In this document: piece by piece, positions 33,283 to 41,853 of the stretch
Layout of the letters: every line of letters begins with the position of its first letter
How positions within the stretch are numbered: position 1 is the stretch's first letter
Source of the DNA: Paractinoplanes lichenicola
GTDB taxonomy: Bacteria; Actinomycetota; Actinomycetes; Mycobacteriales; Micromonosporaceae
Length of the DNA: 64,000 nucleotides
NCBI RefSeq assembly: GCF_016785085.1
Contig: NZ_JAENHO010000006.1
Location: 310,001-374,000 of the forward strand
Reading direction: 5' to 3'
Notes under the pieces: model-generated
What the model was told of the DNA's origin: nothing
Databases searched by the model: none
The model's input: the letters and a program-made list of their open reading frames with translations, nothing else
Translations under genes and position numbers: made by a program

Positions 33283-34617
33283 TCACGGGTGTCGAATGAC
33301 GTCGCGATAAGCCCGCAGCAGCACCACCGCGGCGCCGACCAGAAGGGCGGGAATGACCGTGAAACCGAGCAGCACACCCAGGCGGGCGGTGTCGTCCTGG
33401 CGGGCCGCCTCGCCGGTCGACGACGAGACGTATCCGAAGAGCTGGAGCACCAATGCGTAGAGGCCGGGGCCGAGCGCGAGTCCGAGGGTCTCCCCCGCGG
33501 TCCAGAGCCCGGTGAAGACGCCGGCCTGCCGCCGCCCGGTGCGCTCGGTGTCGTAGGCGATGCAGTCCGGCAGCATCGCCATCGCGAAGACCTGCTGCCC
33601 GGCGTAACCGGCCCCGATCACCGCGACGATCAGATAGACGGCCACCGGCGGCAGCGCGGGCGCGCTCAGCAGGGCCAGGGCGCCCACCGCGAAAAGCAGC
33701 GACCCGATCGCCAGCGCGACCGGCTTGCCGAGGCGACCGCCGACCCGGGTCCAGAGCGGCATGACGAGCAGGGCCGGCCCGACGAAGGCCGCGAAAAGGA
33801 AGGTGGCGCCGGAGTCGCGCTCGACGACGTGGTCGGCGAAGTACTGCACGCCGGCGAGCATCGTGCCGATCCCGACCGCCTGGATGATCCAGAGGAGGAG
33901 CAGTGCCCGGAACGGACGGTTGGCGGCGGCGACGCGCAGCTGGGTCCGCAGGTCGGGTTCGACCGCCTCGACCGTACGGGACTCGGCCGAGCGCGTTCCG
34001 AAGTAGACACCCAGTGTGCCGACGACGATGAGCGCGCCGACGAACAGGCCCGACCAGCGATGCCCGGCCAGGCCGCCGCCGGTCTGCTCGACGACCAGCG
34101 GGGCGAGCGCGCCCGAGATCAGGATGGCCAGGGCCAGCACGGCGACGCGCCAGGTCATCAGGCGGGTGCGCTCGGCGTAGCCGTCGGTCAGCTCGGCCGG
34201 CATCGCGACGTAGGGCACCTGGAAGAAGGCGTACGCGGTGGCGGCGGCGAGGAAGGCGAGGGCGACGTACGCGCCGGCGCCGGCCCCGCTGCTCACCGGC
34301 CCGGCGAAGATCGCGGCGAACAGCACGGCCAGCAGCAGGCCCGCGCCGAGCAGGAACGGCCGCCGGTCGCCGCGGCGGTCGGAGATCCGGCCGGCGACGG
34401 GGTTGACCAGCACGTCCCACGCCTTTGGCAGCAGCACGAGCAGGCCCGCCACGCCAGCCGCCACACCTAACGTATCGGTCAGATAGGGCAGGAGGAGCAA
34501 ACCCGGCACGGTGCCGAAGGCGCCCGTGACCAGCGAACCCAGCGAATATCCCGCCAAAACACGACGAGGCAGGGCGGCCGCCGGCCGTACTTCGGGAGTG
34601 GGATCAGCGGTCGCCAT
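33283..34617 (-). CDS. MFS transporter, GPH (glycoside-pentoside-hexuronide) type
   Basis: The 444-residue protein has about 12 membrane helices. The early part (GYSLGSLVTGAFGTVPGLLL, PYLTDTLGVAAGVAG, WDVLVNPVAGRISDR) matches the GPH cation-symporter group (MelB-like). The internal loop FFQVPYVAMPAELT also fits. The cargo is probably a small sugar or related solute. No sugar-metabolism gene adjoins it. It diverges from the gamma-glutamyltransferase gene across 49 bases. Confidence 0.8.
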   Translation of the reverse strand: MATADPTPEVRPAAALPRRVLAGYSLGSLVTGAFGTVPGLLLLPYLTDTLGVAAGVAGLLVLLPKAWDVLVNPVAGRISDRRGDRRPFLLGAGLLLAVLFAAIFAGPVSSGAGAGAYVALAFLAAATAYAFFQVPYVAMPAELTDGYAERTRLMTWRVAVLALAILISGALAPLVVEQTGGGLAGHRWSGLFVGALIVVGTLGVYFGTRSAESRTVEAVEPDLRTQLRVAAANRPFRALLLLWIIQAVGIGTMLAGVQYFADHVVERDSGATFLFAAFVGPALLVMPLWTRVGGRLGKPVALAIGSLLFAVGALALLSAPALPPVAVYLIVAVIGAGYAGQQVFAMAMLPDCIAYDTERTGRRQAGVFTGLWTAGETLGLALGPGLYALVLQLFGYVSSSTGEAARQDDTARLGVLLGFTVIPALLVGAAVVLLRAYRDVIRHP

Positions 34618-34666
34618 GAACGCGGATGGTAACCACGATCATGGGATCCCGCCTACGCTTCGCCAG

Positions 34667-36058
34667 ATGAAAAAGGTTGCGGCCGGGGTCGCCGCCAGTC
34701 ACCCGGCCACGGCCGCGGCCGGGCTGCGGACCCTGCGGGAGGGCGGAACGGCGGCCGACGCCGCGGTCGCGGCGGTGCTGGCCTGCTGCGCCACCGAGAC
34801 GGTCTACACCGGGCTGGGCGGCGGCGGCTTCGCCACCTACTTCGACGCGGCCAGCGGCGAGGTCACCTGTCTCGACTTCTTCGTGGCGGTGCCGGGCACC
34901 GACGGTGACCGCGAGGCCGGCCCGATGGTCGCGGTCGACGTGTTCTTCGGCGGCATGCCGCAGGTCTATTCGATCGGCGGGGCCAGCGTGGCGGTGCCCG
35001 GCGTGCCGGCCGGCTGCGGCGAGGTGCACCGGCGCTGGGGCCGGCTGCCGTGGGCCGATGTCGTGGCGCCGGCGATCGCGCTGGCCGCCGAGGGGGTCCC
35101 GCTGCCGGCCGCGCACGCCCGGACGCTGGAATCGTGCGCGCCCGCGCTGGCCTGGGGCGAGGGCGCCGCGGTCTACACGCCCGGCGATCGCCTGCTGTGC
35201 AGAGGCGACCGGCTGTTCCACGATGGACTGGCGGGCGCGCTGACCAGGCTGGCCGAGGCCGGGCCCGAGATCTTCTACACCGGGGACTACGCGGCGATCC
35301 TGGTCGACACCGTGCGGGCCGCAGGTGGCTGTCTCGGCCCCCGCGACCTGGCCGGGTATCGGGTGCTGGAGACCCCGGTCGACCACGCCACGCTGGTCGG
35401 GCATCGGGTGCTGGCCCGGCACGACCTGAGCCGTACGGTCGACACGATCGCGGGCCTGCCGGCCGACCTGTCCCGTCCCGGCCGGGCCGTCGGCCTGGCC
35501 ACCGCGCTGCGCGACCAGGGCCGGCAGCGGATCGGCGACACGACCAACGTCTCGGTGGTGGACGCCGACGGCAACGCCTGCGTGATCACGACGACGCTGG
35601 GGCTGGGCTCCGGGGTGTGGCTGCCGGGGCTCGGCATCAACCTGAACTCGATGCTCGGCGAGGGCGAGCTGGTCACCGGCGACATGGCGCCCGGCCGGCG
35701 AATGTCGTCGAACATGTGCCCGCTCGTAGTGATCGACCCGGACGGCGACCTCGCGGTGGCGGCCGGGTCGGCGGGGGCCAGCCGGATCCGTACGGCCCTG
35801 ATCGACACGCTGCTCGGGACGCTGGTCGACGGGCTGGACATGACCGAGGCGATCGCGCGGCCCCGCTTCCACGTCGTCGACGAGACCGTGCACGCCGAAC
35901 CGGGCTATCCGCGGGACGAGCTGGGGGCGCTGGCGGCGGCCGGCTGGCACGTCAAGCAGTGGCCGGAGATCAACCACTACTTCGGCGGCGTTACCGCGGT
36001 CGGCCAGGCCGGCGCGGCGGGCGATCCCCGCCGCGACGGCGTCGGCCTGTTGCTCTAA
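34667..36058 (+). CDS. Short gamma-glutamyltransferase family protein
   Basis: Family members cleave gamma-glutamyl amides through an N-terminal Thr nucleophile freed by self-cleavage. The candidate is Thr292 in GDTTNVSVVDADGNAC. The protein starts at ATG 34667 (MKKVAAGVAASHPATAAAGL) and has 463 residues, about 100 shorter than typical enzymes. GGGGFATYFD matches the substrate site. The usual His after the Thr pair is Asn here. No signal peptide is seen, so it may be cytoplasmic. Confidence 0.83.
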   Translation: MKKVAAGVAASHPATAAAGLRTLREGGTAADAAVAAVLACCATETVYTGLGGGGFATYFDAASGEVTCLDFFVAVPGTDGDREAGPMVAVDVFFGGMPQVYSIGGASVAVPGVPAGCGEVHRRWGRLPWADVVAPAIALAAEGVPLPAAHARTLESCAPALAWGEGAAVYTPGDRLLCRGDRLFHDGLAGALTRLAEAGPEIFYTGDYAAILVDTVRAAGGCLGPRDLAGYRVLETPVDHATLVGHRVLARHDLSRTVDTIAGLPADLSRPGRAVGLATALRDQGRQRIGDTTNVSVVDADGNACVITTTLGLGSGVWLPGLGINLNSMLGEGELVTGDMAPGRRMSSNMCPLVVIDPDGDLAVAAGSAGASRIRTALIDTLLGTLVDGLDMTEAIARPRFHVVDETVHAEPGYPRDELGALAAAGWHVKQWPEINHYFGGVTAVGQAGAAGDPRRDGVGLLL

Positions 36059-36079
36059 GCGGAATGTTGGAGGAATCCA

Positions 36080-36958
36080 TTACGGCGACATGAGGTCGAC
36101 AGAAACCCCATGTTGCTGCAGGCGCTTACGCGCATCGTCAGCGACTCGGCGGACGTCACTCTGAGGAAGTACGATTACCTTCAGATCATTGAAGACACGC
36201 ATTGCCTCAGCGAACGCCTTCTCCTGCGCCGGCGATTTGGGCGGAGCATAGACCACCTCAATAGGAGTGTTGGCCGGCACCTCCGCACCATCCCCCACAA
36301 CTTCTCCACCACCATCAATGAGTCGCTCGAGTCCAAACGCCCAAGACTTGACATCACGAGATACATCGGAGATCGAGTTAAGTTGGAAAGACCAGGTGTG
36401 GGCCAACTGGATGACCTTGCCGTTGCCAATGACGAAGTCCATGTTCGTCGCTATACCGCTAGCGACCACCTGCGTCCTCTCGCGGACCAACTGACTACCG
36501 ATCTGCGCCCACCGATAGCTGGCTTTGAGCTCCGAGAAGATTCTTTGCCTGGTTGCATACGAGCGCGATGCAACGTCCATCGCACCCGCTTCCTCCAGAA
36601 TCATCCTGGGAAAAATTAGATTCAAGGCATCTTCAGCGGATTCTGCAATTATCGGAGCCGGGGCGGTCAACTGGACTACATTGCGATATCGTCGCTGCAT
36701 TCCCGCGAGCCAAGCTTCCGACACATCGGAATTTTGCATCAGCGTGAATCCATCCAACTGACTACCTAGTTCATTCATGAAAGCATCGACAGCATTCAGG
36801 CTGTCCAGTGTCCCGAACAGGCGCGCTCGTCGCGGATTCTCCGCCTTGCGCAGGCTCCAATCGCCAGTTTCGTCGCTGCCCGCGATGACTCCGACGTTGA
36901 CGAACTCTCCCGTCGACGGGACCGGAACGTATTTGATCACGCTGTAGACGTACCTCAT
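36080..36958 (-). CDS. DUF3037 protein paired with a HipA-like kinase
   Basis: The 292-residue protein starts at ATG 36956-36958 behind AAGGGAGG. Its first 120 residues match the DUF3037 pattern (MRYVYSVIKYVPVPSTGEFV, NVGVIAG). The C-terminal half is helical and ends RKRLQQHGVSVDLMSP. DUF3037 genes often accompany small HipA-like kinases (family knowledge). The biochemical role is unknown. A 60-base sample at 36601-36660 is 45 percent GC, far below the flanking genes, which suggests transfer. It follows the HipA-like gene by 17 bases. Confidence 0.8.
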   Translation of the reverse strand: MRYVYSVIKYVPVPSTGEFVNVGVIAGSDETGDWSLRKAENPRRARLFGTLDSLNAVDAFMNELGSQLDGFTLMQNSDVSEAWLAGMQRRYRNVVQLTAPAPIIAESAEDALNLIFPRMILEEAGAMDVASRSYATRQRIFSELKASYRWAQIGSQLVRERTQVVASGIATNMDFVIGNGKVIQLAHTWSFQLNSISDVSRDVKSWAFGLERLIDGGGEVVGDGAEVPANTPIEVVYAPPKSPAQEKAFAEAMRVFNDLKVIVLPQSDVRRVADDARKRLQQHGVSVDLMSP

Positions 36959-36975
36959 GCTGCCTCCCTTCATGA

Positions 36976-37800
36976 TCAGAGTAGATCCCTCAGACGCGAC
37001 GCGACGGCCACCGCACGTCGCTCCAAGAACCAACCCAAGGTTTCGAGATCCGTATCCGTCGCCGGCCACGCTGAGGGGACACGCAGCAGGATCGGCAGGA
37101 GCACTGCCCTATCGACCTTGTCGAGCTCGTCGGCGAACCTCCACAGGTCCTCTCTGAGCAGGCCGTCGACCTCCTGCCGCAGCGGATGAGGTTCATCGAC
37201 CTTCGCTCTCAGCTGCCCCGCATCCCATCGCCAGCCACTTGGCGGCAGGAAGAACCCATGATCGTGGCTGAAGACGCTGTTCTGCTGGGACGTTGAGTGC
37301 AGCCACTGCTGATCGGACCCCCAGCACCAGTCGTAGAGCGCGTAGATGCCCGCATGCCGAAGGCGATTGTCGTCCTGGTTGCGGAACCTGAGCATAGGTC
37401 GCTCCTCAATTGCCGCATCCACTTCGATGGTGCCGTGGCTAAGTCCGGCTTGCAGCAACCGGCCCGGCGCAAACTCCCAGCCAGCCAGTGCGTCGTCGAT
37501 CCTCATGACGGAGTTCCTGCACGTAGGTGCCCCTATAAGTGCTCCGACGCGGCCCACCACGTACTCGGTAACAAGTGCGAAGTCTTTCTCGCCCTGGCCA
37601 CTCGGCTTGATCCACCAACAGTTGCCGTCGGTGTCCAGGGCCGAGAAAGATCCGCTAAGACCCGAGTGGGACTGCTGAAGTGGGGTTCTGACCTGTACTG
37701 GTTCCGGATCCTGGCGTCGGCCAGTGACGAGTCCCTGCCAAGAAATTTCCGGAAGCGACGCGGTCATGCGGAGCATGTTGTCAGCCGAGGCACCCCTCAT
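36976..37800 (-). CDS. Small HipA-like kinase
   Basis: The 274-residue protein starts from ATG 37798-37800 (MRGASADNMLRMTASLP), though ATG 37774-37776 or 37765-37767 could be the true start. It follows the compact HipA family. WWIKPSGQGEKDFALVTEYV resembles the ATP-site beta strands, YDWCWGSDQQWL the catalytic loop, and FSHDHGFFLPP the metal-binding DHG. Classical HipA is a longer Ser/Thr kinase paired with HipB, and no HipB is visible here. It is less GC-rich than its surroundings. Confidence 0.7.
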   Translation of the reverse strand: MRGASADNMLRMTASLPEISWQGLVTGRRQDPEPVQVRTPLQQSHSGLSGSFSALDTDGNCWWIKPSGQGEKDFALVTEYVVGRVGALIGAPTCRNSVMRIDDALAGWEFAPGRLLQAGLSHGTIEVDAAIEERPMLRFRNQDDNRLRHAGIYALYDWCWGSDQQWLHSTSQQNSVFSHDHGFFLPPSGWRWDAGQLRAKVDEPHPLRQEVDGLLREDLWRFADELDKVDRAVLLPILLRVPSAWPATDTDLETLGWFLERRAVAVASRLRDLL

Positions 37801-37815
37801 GCCAACGCCTAATTC

Positions 37816-37831
37816 AGTCGGTATTCCGACT
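37816..37831. promoter_or_regulatory. Inverted repeat before the HipA-like gene
   Basis: AGTCGG (37816-37821) and CCGACT (37826-37831) are perfectly complementary around TATT. The centre lies about 24 bases upstream of the proposed start. It is a candidate operator or 5' hairpin. Confidence 0.4.
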
Positions 37832-37859
37832 CCGTTCATCGCCCTCAGAACACCGTTGG

Positions 37860-38789
37860 TCACATGCGGCGGGCGGCGATGGCCTCGGCGTCGTCGGCCG
37901 TTTCGCGGATGCCGGTCTCGAGCGGGCTGGGCTGCAGGCCGAAGGTGCGCTCGGTGAGCGAGCTGTCCAGGTGGAACGGCCGGTAGAACTGGTAGTCCAT
38001 CTCGGCCAGCTCGCGGGCCATCGGCGCGACCAGGCCGGCCGCCCGCATCGTGATGCGCGGCATCTTGTGGATGGTCAGGCGGGGCTTGCCGATCAGGTCG
38101 GTGTACCGGTCGGCGATCTCCCGGATCGAGACGGCCGGCGCGGTCGGGGCGTGCCACGCCTTGCCCCAGGCCCGCTCGTCGTGGGCCAGGGAGACCATCG
38201 TGCTCGCCATGTCACCCGTGTAGGTGAAGCTGTGCGGCAGGTCGACGTCGGCGGGCGCCCAGGCGGCCCGGCCGGCCTTGAGGGCGGGCAGGATGCTGAA
38301 CGCGAAGACGCCGATCGCGCCCGCGCCGATGTAGTCGGAGCCGCGCACCTCGACCGTGCGGACGCCGCTGGCCAGGGCGTCGCGCCACATCTTGATCCGT
38401 ACCTTGCCCTTGCGGCCGACGGCGGCCAGCGGGCTGTTCTCGGTCATGTGCCCGCCGGGCTGCGGGCCGTAGACGTAGAGGTTGCCGGTGATCACGTAGA
38501 CCGCGCCGGCCGCCTTGGCCGCGGCGATCATCGCATCGTTCAGCGGGAACCAGAGCTTCTCCCACTCCGTGTAGCGAGGGTTCGCGCAGTTGTAGAGCGT
38601 CGCCGCGCCCTGGGTGAGCTCGGTCAGCCGGCGCGCGTCGGAGGCGTCCGCGGCGACGAGCTCGATCAGCGGGTGCGACGGGCCGGAGCCGCTGCGGGTG
38701 ATCATGCGGACCCGATCGCCCCGCGAGGCGTGCAGGCGGGCGATGGAGGAGCCGATCGGGCCCGAACCGACGATAACGTGGGTCGACAT
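37860..38789 (-). CDS. NAD-dependent epimerase/dehydratase family protein
   Basis: The 309-residue protein starts at ATG 38787-38789 with AAAGGAGA upstream. The N-terminus MSTHVIVGSGPIGSSIARLH is a Rossmann GxGxxGxxx nucleotide site. The middle part (YVITGNLYVYGPQPGGHMTE) retains YxxxP-like features of extended SDR or NmrA-like proteins, though the catalytic Tyr-x3-Lys is not clear. It is divergent from a TetR gene with two operator-like repeats between, so regulation by that TetR is likely. Confidence 0.8.
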   Translation of the reverse strand: MSTHVIVGSGPIGSSIARLHASRGDRVRMITRSGSGPSHPLIELVAADASDARRLTELTQGAATLYNCANPRYTEWEKLWFPLNDAMIAAAKAAGAVYVITGNLYVYGPQPGGHMTENSPLAAVGRKGKVRIKMWRDALASGVRTVEVRGSDYIGAGAIGVFAFSILPALKAGRAAWAPADVDLPHSFTYTGDMASTMVSLAHDERAWGKAWHAPTAPAVSIREIADRYTDLIGKPRLTIHKMPRITMRAAGLVAPMARELAEMDYQFYRPFHLDSSLTERTFGLQPSPLETGIRETADDAEAIAARRM

Positions 38790-38805
38790 TGCTGTTCTCC
38801 TTTGT

Positions 38806-38870
38806 GAGCACCGCTCTCTGTTGAGAACAACGATTACACGCCCGTACGCGAAAAGCAAGAGCACTGCTCT
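38806..38870. promoter_or_regulatory. Two TetR-type operator candidates in a divergent promoter
   Basis: Site 1, GAGCACCGCTCTC (38806-38818), and site 2, AGAGCACTGCTCT (38858-38870, a perfect 13-base palindrome), share GAGCAC[C/T]GCTCT. They flank the epimerase ribosome-binding region and the TetR start. Confidence 0.55.
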
Positions 38871-38890
38871 CGTTGTGACACACTGGTCGC

Positions 38891-39580
38891 ATGAGTGCCC
38901 CCGGAGTACGCGCCCGAGTGCGGGCCGAGATGACCGAAGAGATCAAGATCGTGGCCCGCCGGCACCTCGCCACCGACGGGGCCAACCTGTCGCTGCGCGC
39001 GGTCGCCCGTGACCTGGGCATGGCCTCGTCGGCGGTCTACCGGTACTTCGCGAGCCGCGACGAGCTGCTGACCGCGCTGATCATCGACGCGTACAACTCG
39101 GTGGGCGAGCAGGCCGAGCAGGCCGCACGGGACAAAACGGACGAGCTCGCGGCCTTTCTAGGGATGGCACACGCCGTACGGGAATGGGCCTTGAACGACC
39201 CGCACCAGTGGGCGCTGATCTACGGCAGCCCCGTCCCCGGATATCAGGCGCCGCAGGACACCATCGGCCCCGCCACCCGGGTCATCCTGCTGATCGCGAG
39301 CCTGGTCGAGAGCGCCTACACCAACGGCCGGCTCACCGAGCGCCCGCCGATCACCGGCCGGTACGCCGAGGAGCTGGCCGTGATCGCCGAGCGGTACACG
39401 ACGGGCGCGACCCCGAGGCTGGTCGCGGCGGCGCTGTCGGCCTTCCTGCACCTGAGCGGCGCGCTCAGCGGCGAGCTGTTCGGGCAGCTCACCGCGTCGG
39501 TCGAGGAGGACCGCCGGGGCTTCTTCGAGTTCCAGATGCGCGGGGCGGCCTACCTCATCGGGATGACCGACGCGCCCTGA
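38891..39580 (+). CDS. TetR/AcrR-family regulator
   Basis: In this 229-residue protein the helix-turn-helix lies at about residues 30-62 (LSLRAVARDLGMASSAVYRY, then FASRDELLTALI). The C-terminal half is a TetR_C ligand domain (MAHAVREWALNDPHQWALIY), as in many actinobacterial regulators of oxidoreductases. It probably represses itself and the divergent epimerase gene through the two palindromes. Its last 26 bases overlap the end of the opposite-strand methyltransferase. Confidence 0.87.
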   Translation: MSAPGVRARVRAEMTEEIKIVARRHLATDGANLSLRAVARDLGMASSAVYRYFASRDELLTALIIDAYNSVGEQAEQAARDKTDELAAFLGMAHAVREWALNDPHQWALIYGSPVPGYQAPQDTIGPATRVILLIASLVESAYTNGRLTERPPITGRYAEELAVIAERYTTGATPRLVAAALSAFLHLSGALSGELFGQLTASVEEDRRGFFEFQMRGAAYLIGMTDAP

Positions 39581-40361
39581 GCACGTGCCCGCCCGCGGTG
39601 CCGGGCGGAACGTCGTCCCGGCCGAAGAACCGCGACGCCAGCTCGGCCGGCCCCAGATCCTCGATCTCGTCGAAGCCCGACGAAAGAAGCAGCGACGCGA
39701 TCTCGGGCGGCTCGAAATACGTCAGCCACGGTTCACCCAGACGGGCGACCCGCGCGGCCCGGGCCTCGAGCCATTCGCGCCGCTCGGCGGGCATCTTCCC
39801 GGGCGGCTGGGCGTAGTCGAAGACGACCTCGTTGCCCTCGTGCGCGGCGGTCACGGCCAGCGTCGCGTCGAACCCCTCGCGGGTCAGATAGGGAACCACG
39901 CCCAGCCACAGGAAGAAGACCGGCCCGTCCAGCGCCAGGTCGAGCGTCTCCTTCTCGAAGTCGACCCCGAGGTAACGCACCGACGGCGGGAGCGCGATGC
40001 CCGACGCGGCCAGCCTGTCCCGCTTCCAGGCCTGCGTATCCGGGTGGTCGACCTCGGTGACGCGCAGGCCGGGGTGCGGATTGCGATAGGCGAACGTGTC
40101 CAGCCCGGCGCCGAGCACCACCATTTCCCGTACGCCCCGCGCGACCGCCGCGGCCAGGGCGTCCTCGGCGAAACGGTGGCGGGCGGCGATGAACACGCGC
40201 ATGCCCCGGCGGGGCGCGTCTGCCGGCAGCTCCTGCTCGTCGACGCCCAGGATGCGTACGGCCAGGGGGTCTGTGAAGATCCGGCCGCCCTCGAGGATCT
40301 GGTGGGCCGCGCGATAACGGGCCGCGCTCATCGCCGTGCGGCTGGGCTGTCCGAGCTCCAT
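39555..40361 (-). CDS. LCMT-type SAM-dependent methyltransferase (TIGR00027 group)
   Basis: The 268-residue protein starts at ATG 40359-40361, overlapping the preceding stop by one base (TGATG). Features are TAMSAARYRAAHQI, FTDPLAVRILG, the SAM site MVVLGAGLDTFAYRN and FLWLGVVPYLT. They match the Ppm1/LCMT-like group widespread in mycobacteria and Micromonosporaceae, often methylating carboxylates or metabolites. The substrate is unknown. Confidence 0.85.
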   Translation of the reverse strand: MELGQPSRTAMSAARYRAAHQILEGGRIFTDPLAVRILGVDEQELPADAPRRGMRVFIAARHRFAEDALAAAVARGVREMVVLGAGLDTFAYRNPHPGLRVTEVDHPDTQAWKRDRLAASGIALPPSVRYLGVDFEKETLDLALDGPVFFLWLGVVPYLTREGFDATLAVTAAHEGNEVVFDYAQPPGKMPAERREWLEARAARVARLGEPWLTYFEPPEIASLLLSSGFDEIEDLGPAELASRFFGRDDVPPGTAGGHVLRARRSSR

Positions 40362-40663
40362 CAGGGCTGCCAACCGGCTCGGGCGATGTCCACCTTTTCC
40401 CCTTTCAGCGGGACGCCCTCGGACAGCAGGCGCTGCCGGGCCTCCTGCTCGTGCCCCGGCGGCATGCGGCCCGAGCTGTTGACCACCCGGTGCCAGGGGA
40501 CGCCCCCGCCGTGCCGGGCCATGATCGTGCCGATCTGCCGGGCCGAGTTGCGTCCCGAGACGTCGGCCAGGGCGTCGGCGATCGCACCGTACGACATCAC
40601 GCGCCCCTCGGGGATGCGCTCCACGAGGGAAAGCACCTCTTCGACGTACTCCTGTGGTGTCAC
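40361..40663 (-). CDS. Alkyltransferase-like protein (ATL, no catalytic Cys)
   Basis: This 100-residue MGMT-type DNA-binding domain begins VTPQEYVEEVLSLVERIPEG and shows RVMSYGAIADALADVSGRN. The alkyl-acceptor PCHRV motif is replaced by VPWHRVV, with Trp57 instead of Cys. Trp at this place marks ATL proteins, which bind O6-alkylguanine without repairing it and feed nucleotide excision repair (family knowledge). It is divergent from proB over 60 bases and overlaps the downstream methyltransferase start. Confidence 0.88.
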   Translation of the reverse strand: MTPQEYVEEVLSLVERIPEGRVMSYGAIADALADVSGRNSARQIGTIMARHGGGVPWHRVVNSSGRMPPGHEQEARQRLLSEGVPLKGEKVDIARAGWQP

Positions 40664-40723
40664 GCGGGCCACGATATGGGATCTCGGCCCGGTTCTGTCG
40701 GCCCGCCCGAGCACAATTGGCCG

Positions 40724-41836
40724 GTGCGTGAACTGGTGACCGGAGCGCGCCGGATCGTGGTCAAGGTGGGCTCGTCCTCGCTGACCACGGCCTCCGGCGG
40801 GATCGACGAGCAGCGCGTCGACGAGTTGGTCGACGTGCTCGGCGGGCTCGCCGCGGGCGGGCGTGAGGTGGTGCTGGTCTCGAGCGGCGCGATCGCCGCG
40901 GGCCTGTCCCCGCTCAACCTGACCCGCCGGCCGCGCGACCTGGCCACCCAGCAGGCGGCCGCGTCGGTCGGGCAGGGGCTGCTGATCGGGCGCTACGCGG
41001 CGGGCTTCGCGCGGCACGGGCTGCAGGTCGGCCAGGTGCTGCTCACCGCCGACGACGTGACCCGCCGCGCGCACTATCGCAACGCGTACCGGACGCTGCG
41101 CAAACTGCTCGATCTGGGCGCCCTGCCGATCGTCAACGAGAACGACACGGTGGCCACCGACGAGATCCGCTTCGGCGACAACGACCGGCTCGCCGCCCTG
41201 GTCGCCGCGCTGGTCGACGCCGACCTGCTCGTCCTGCTCTCCGACGTGGACGCGCTCTACACGGGCAGCCCGTCCAATCCGTCGTCGCGCCGGATCGCGT
41301 ACGTGGAAACCGATTCTGATCTCGAGGGCGTCAACATCGCGACGCCGAGCAAGTCCAAGGTCGGCACGGGCGGCATGGTGACCAAGGTCGAGGCGGCCCG
41401 GATAGCCACCGGCTTCGGCATCCCGGTCGTGCTCACCGCCGCTCCCCTGGCCGGTGCGGCGCTGGGCGGCGACGAGGTCGGCACGCTGTTCCGGCCGGCC
41501 GACAGCCGTCCCGCGGCCCGGCTCTTCTGGCTCGCCCACGCCACCGCCCCGCGCGGCCGCCTCCACCTCGACCCGGGCGCGGTGGCCGCGGTGGTCGCGC
41601 GCCGCAAATCGCTGCTGCCCGCCGGCATCACCGCGGTCGACGGCTCGTTCGCCGCCGGCGACCCGGTCGACCTGGTGGACGCCGGTTCGGGCGCGCCGGT
41701 CGCCCGCGGCCTGGTCAATTACGATGCGATCGAGCTGCCCGCCCTGCTCGGGCGCACCACCGGCGAGTTGGCCGCCGCCCTCGGGCCGGGATATGAACGT
41801 GAGGTCGTGCACCGCGACGACCTCGTCCTCCTTTAA
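40724..41836 (+). CDS. proB: Glutamate 5-kinase
   Basis: This is the first enzyme of proline synthesis, phosphorylating glutamate. The GTG start at 40724 gives 370 residues, the usual length. ARRIVVKVGSSSLT is the kinase N-terminus. LVSSGAIAAGL, PIVNENDTVATDEIRFGDND and GTGGMVTKVEAA are characteristic. A C-terminal PUA domain occupies about the last 90 residues. It is followed by proA 17 bases later. Confidence 0.95.
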   Translation: MRELVTGARRIVVKVGSSSLTTASGGIDEQRVDELVDVLGGLAAGGREVVLVSSGAIAAGLSPLNLTRRPRDLATQQAAASVGQGLLIGRYAAGFARHGLQVGQVLLTADDVTRRAHYRNAYRTLRKLLDLGALPIVNENDTVATDEIRFGDNDRLAALVAALVDADLLVLLSDVDALYTGSPSNPSSRRIAYVETDSDLEGVNIATPSKSKVGTGGMVTKVEAARIATGFGIPVVLTAAPLAGAALGGDEVGTLFRPADSRPAARLFWLAHATAPRGRLHLDPGAVAAVVARRKSLLPAGITAVDGSFAAGDPVDLVDAGSGAPVARGLVNYDAIELPALLGRTTGELAAALGPGYEREVVHRDDLVLL

Positions 41837-41853
41837 AACCTTTGGGGTACGCC

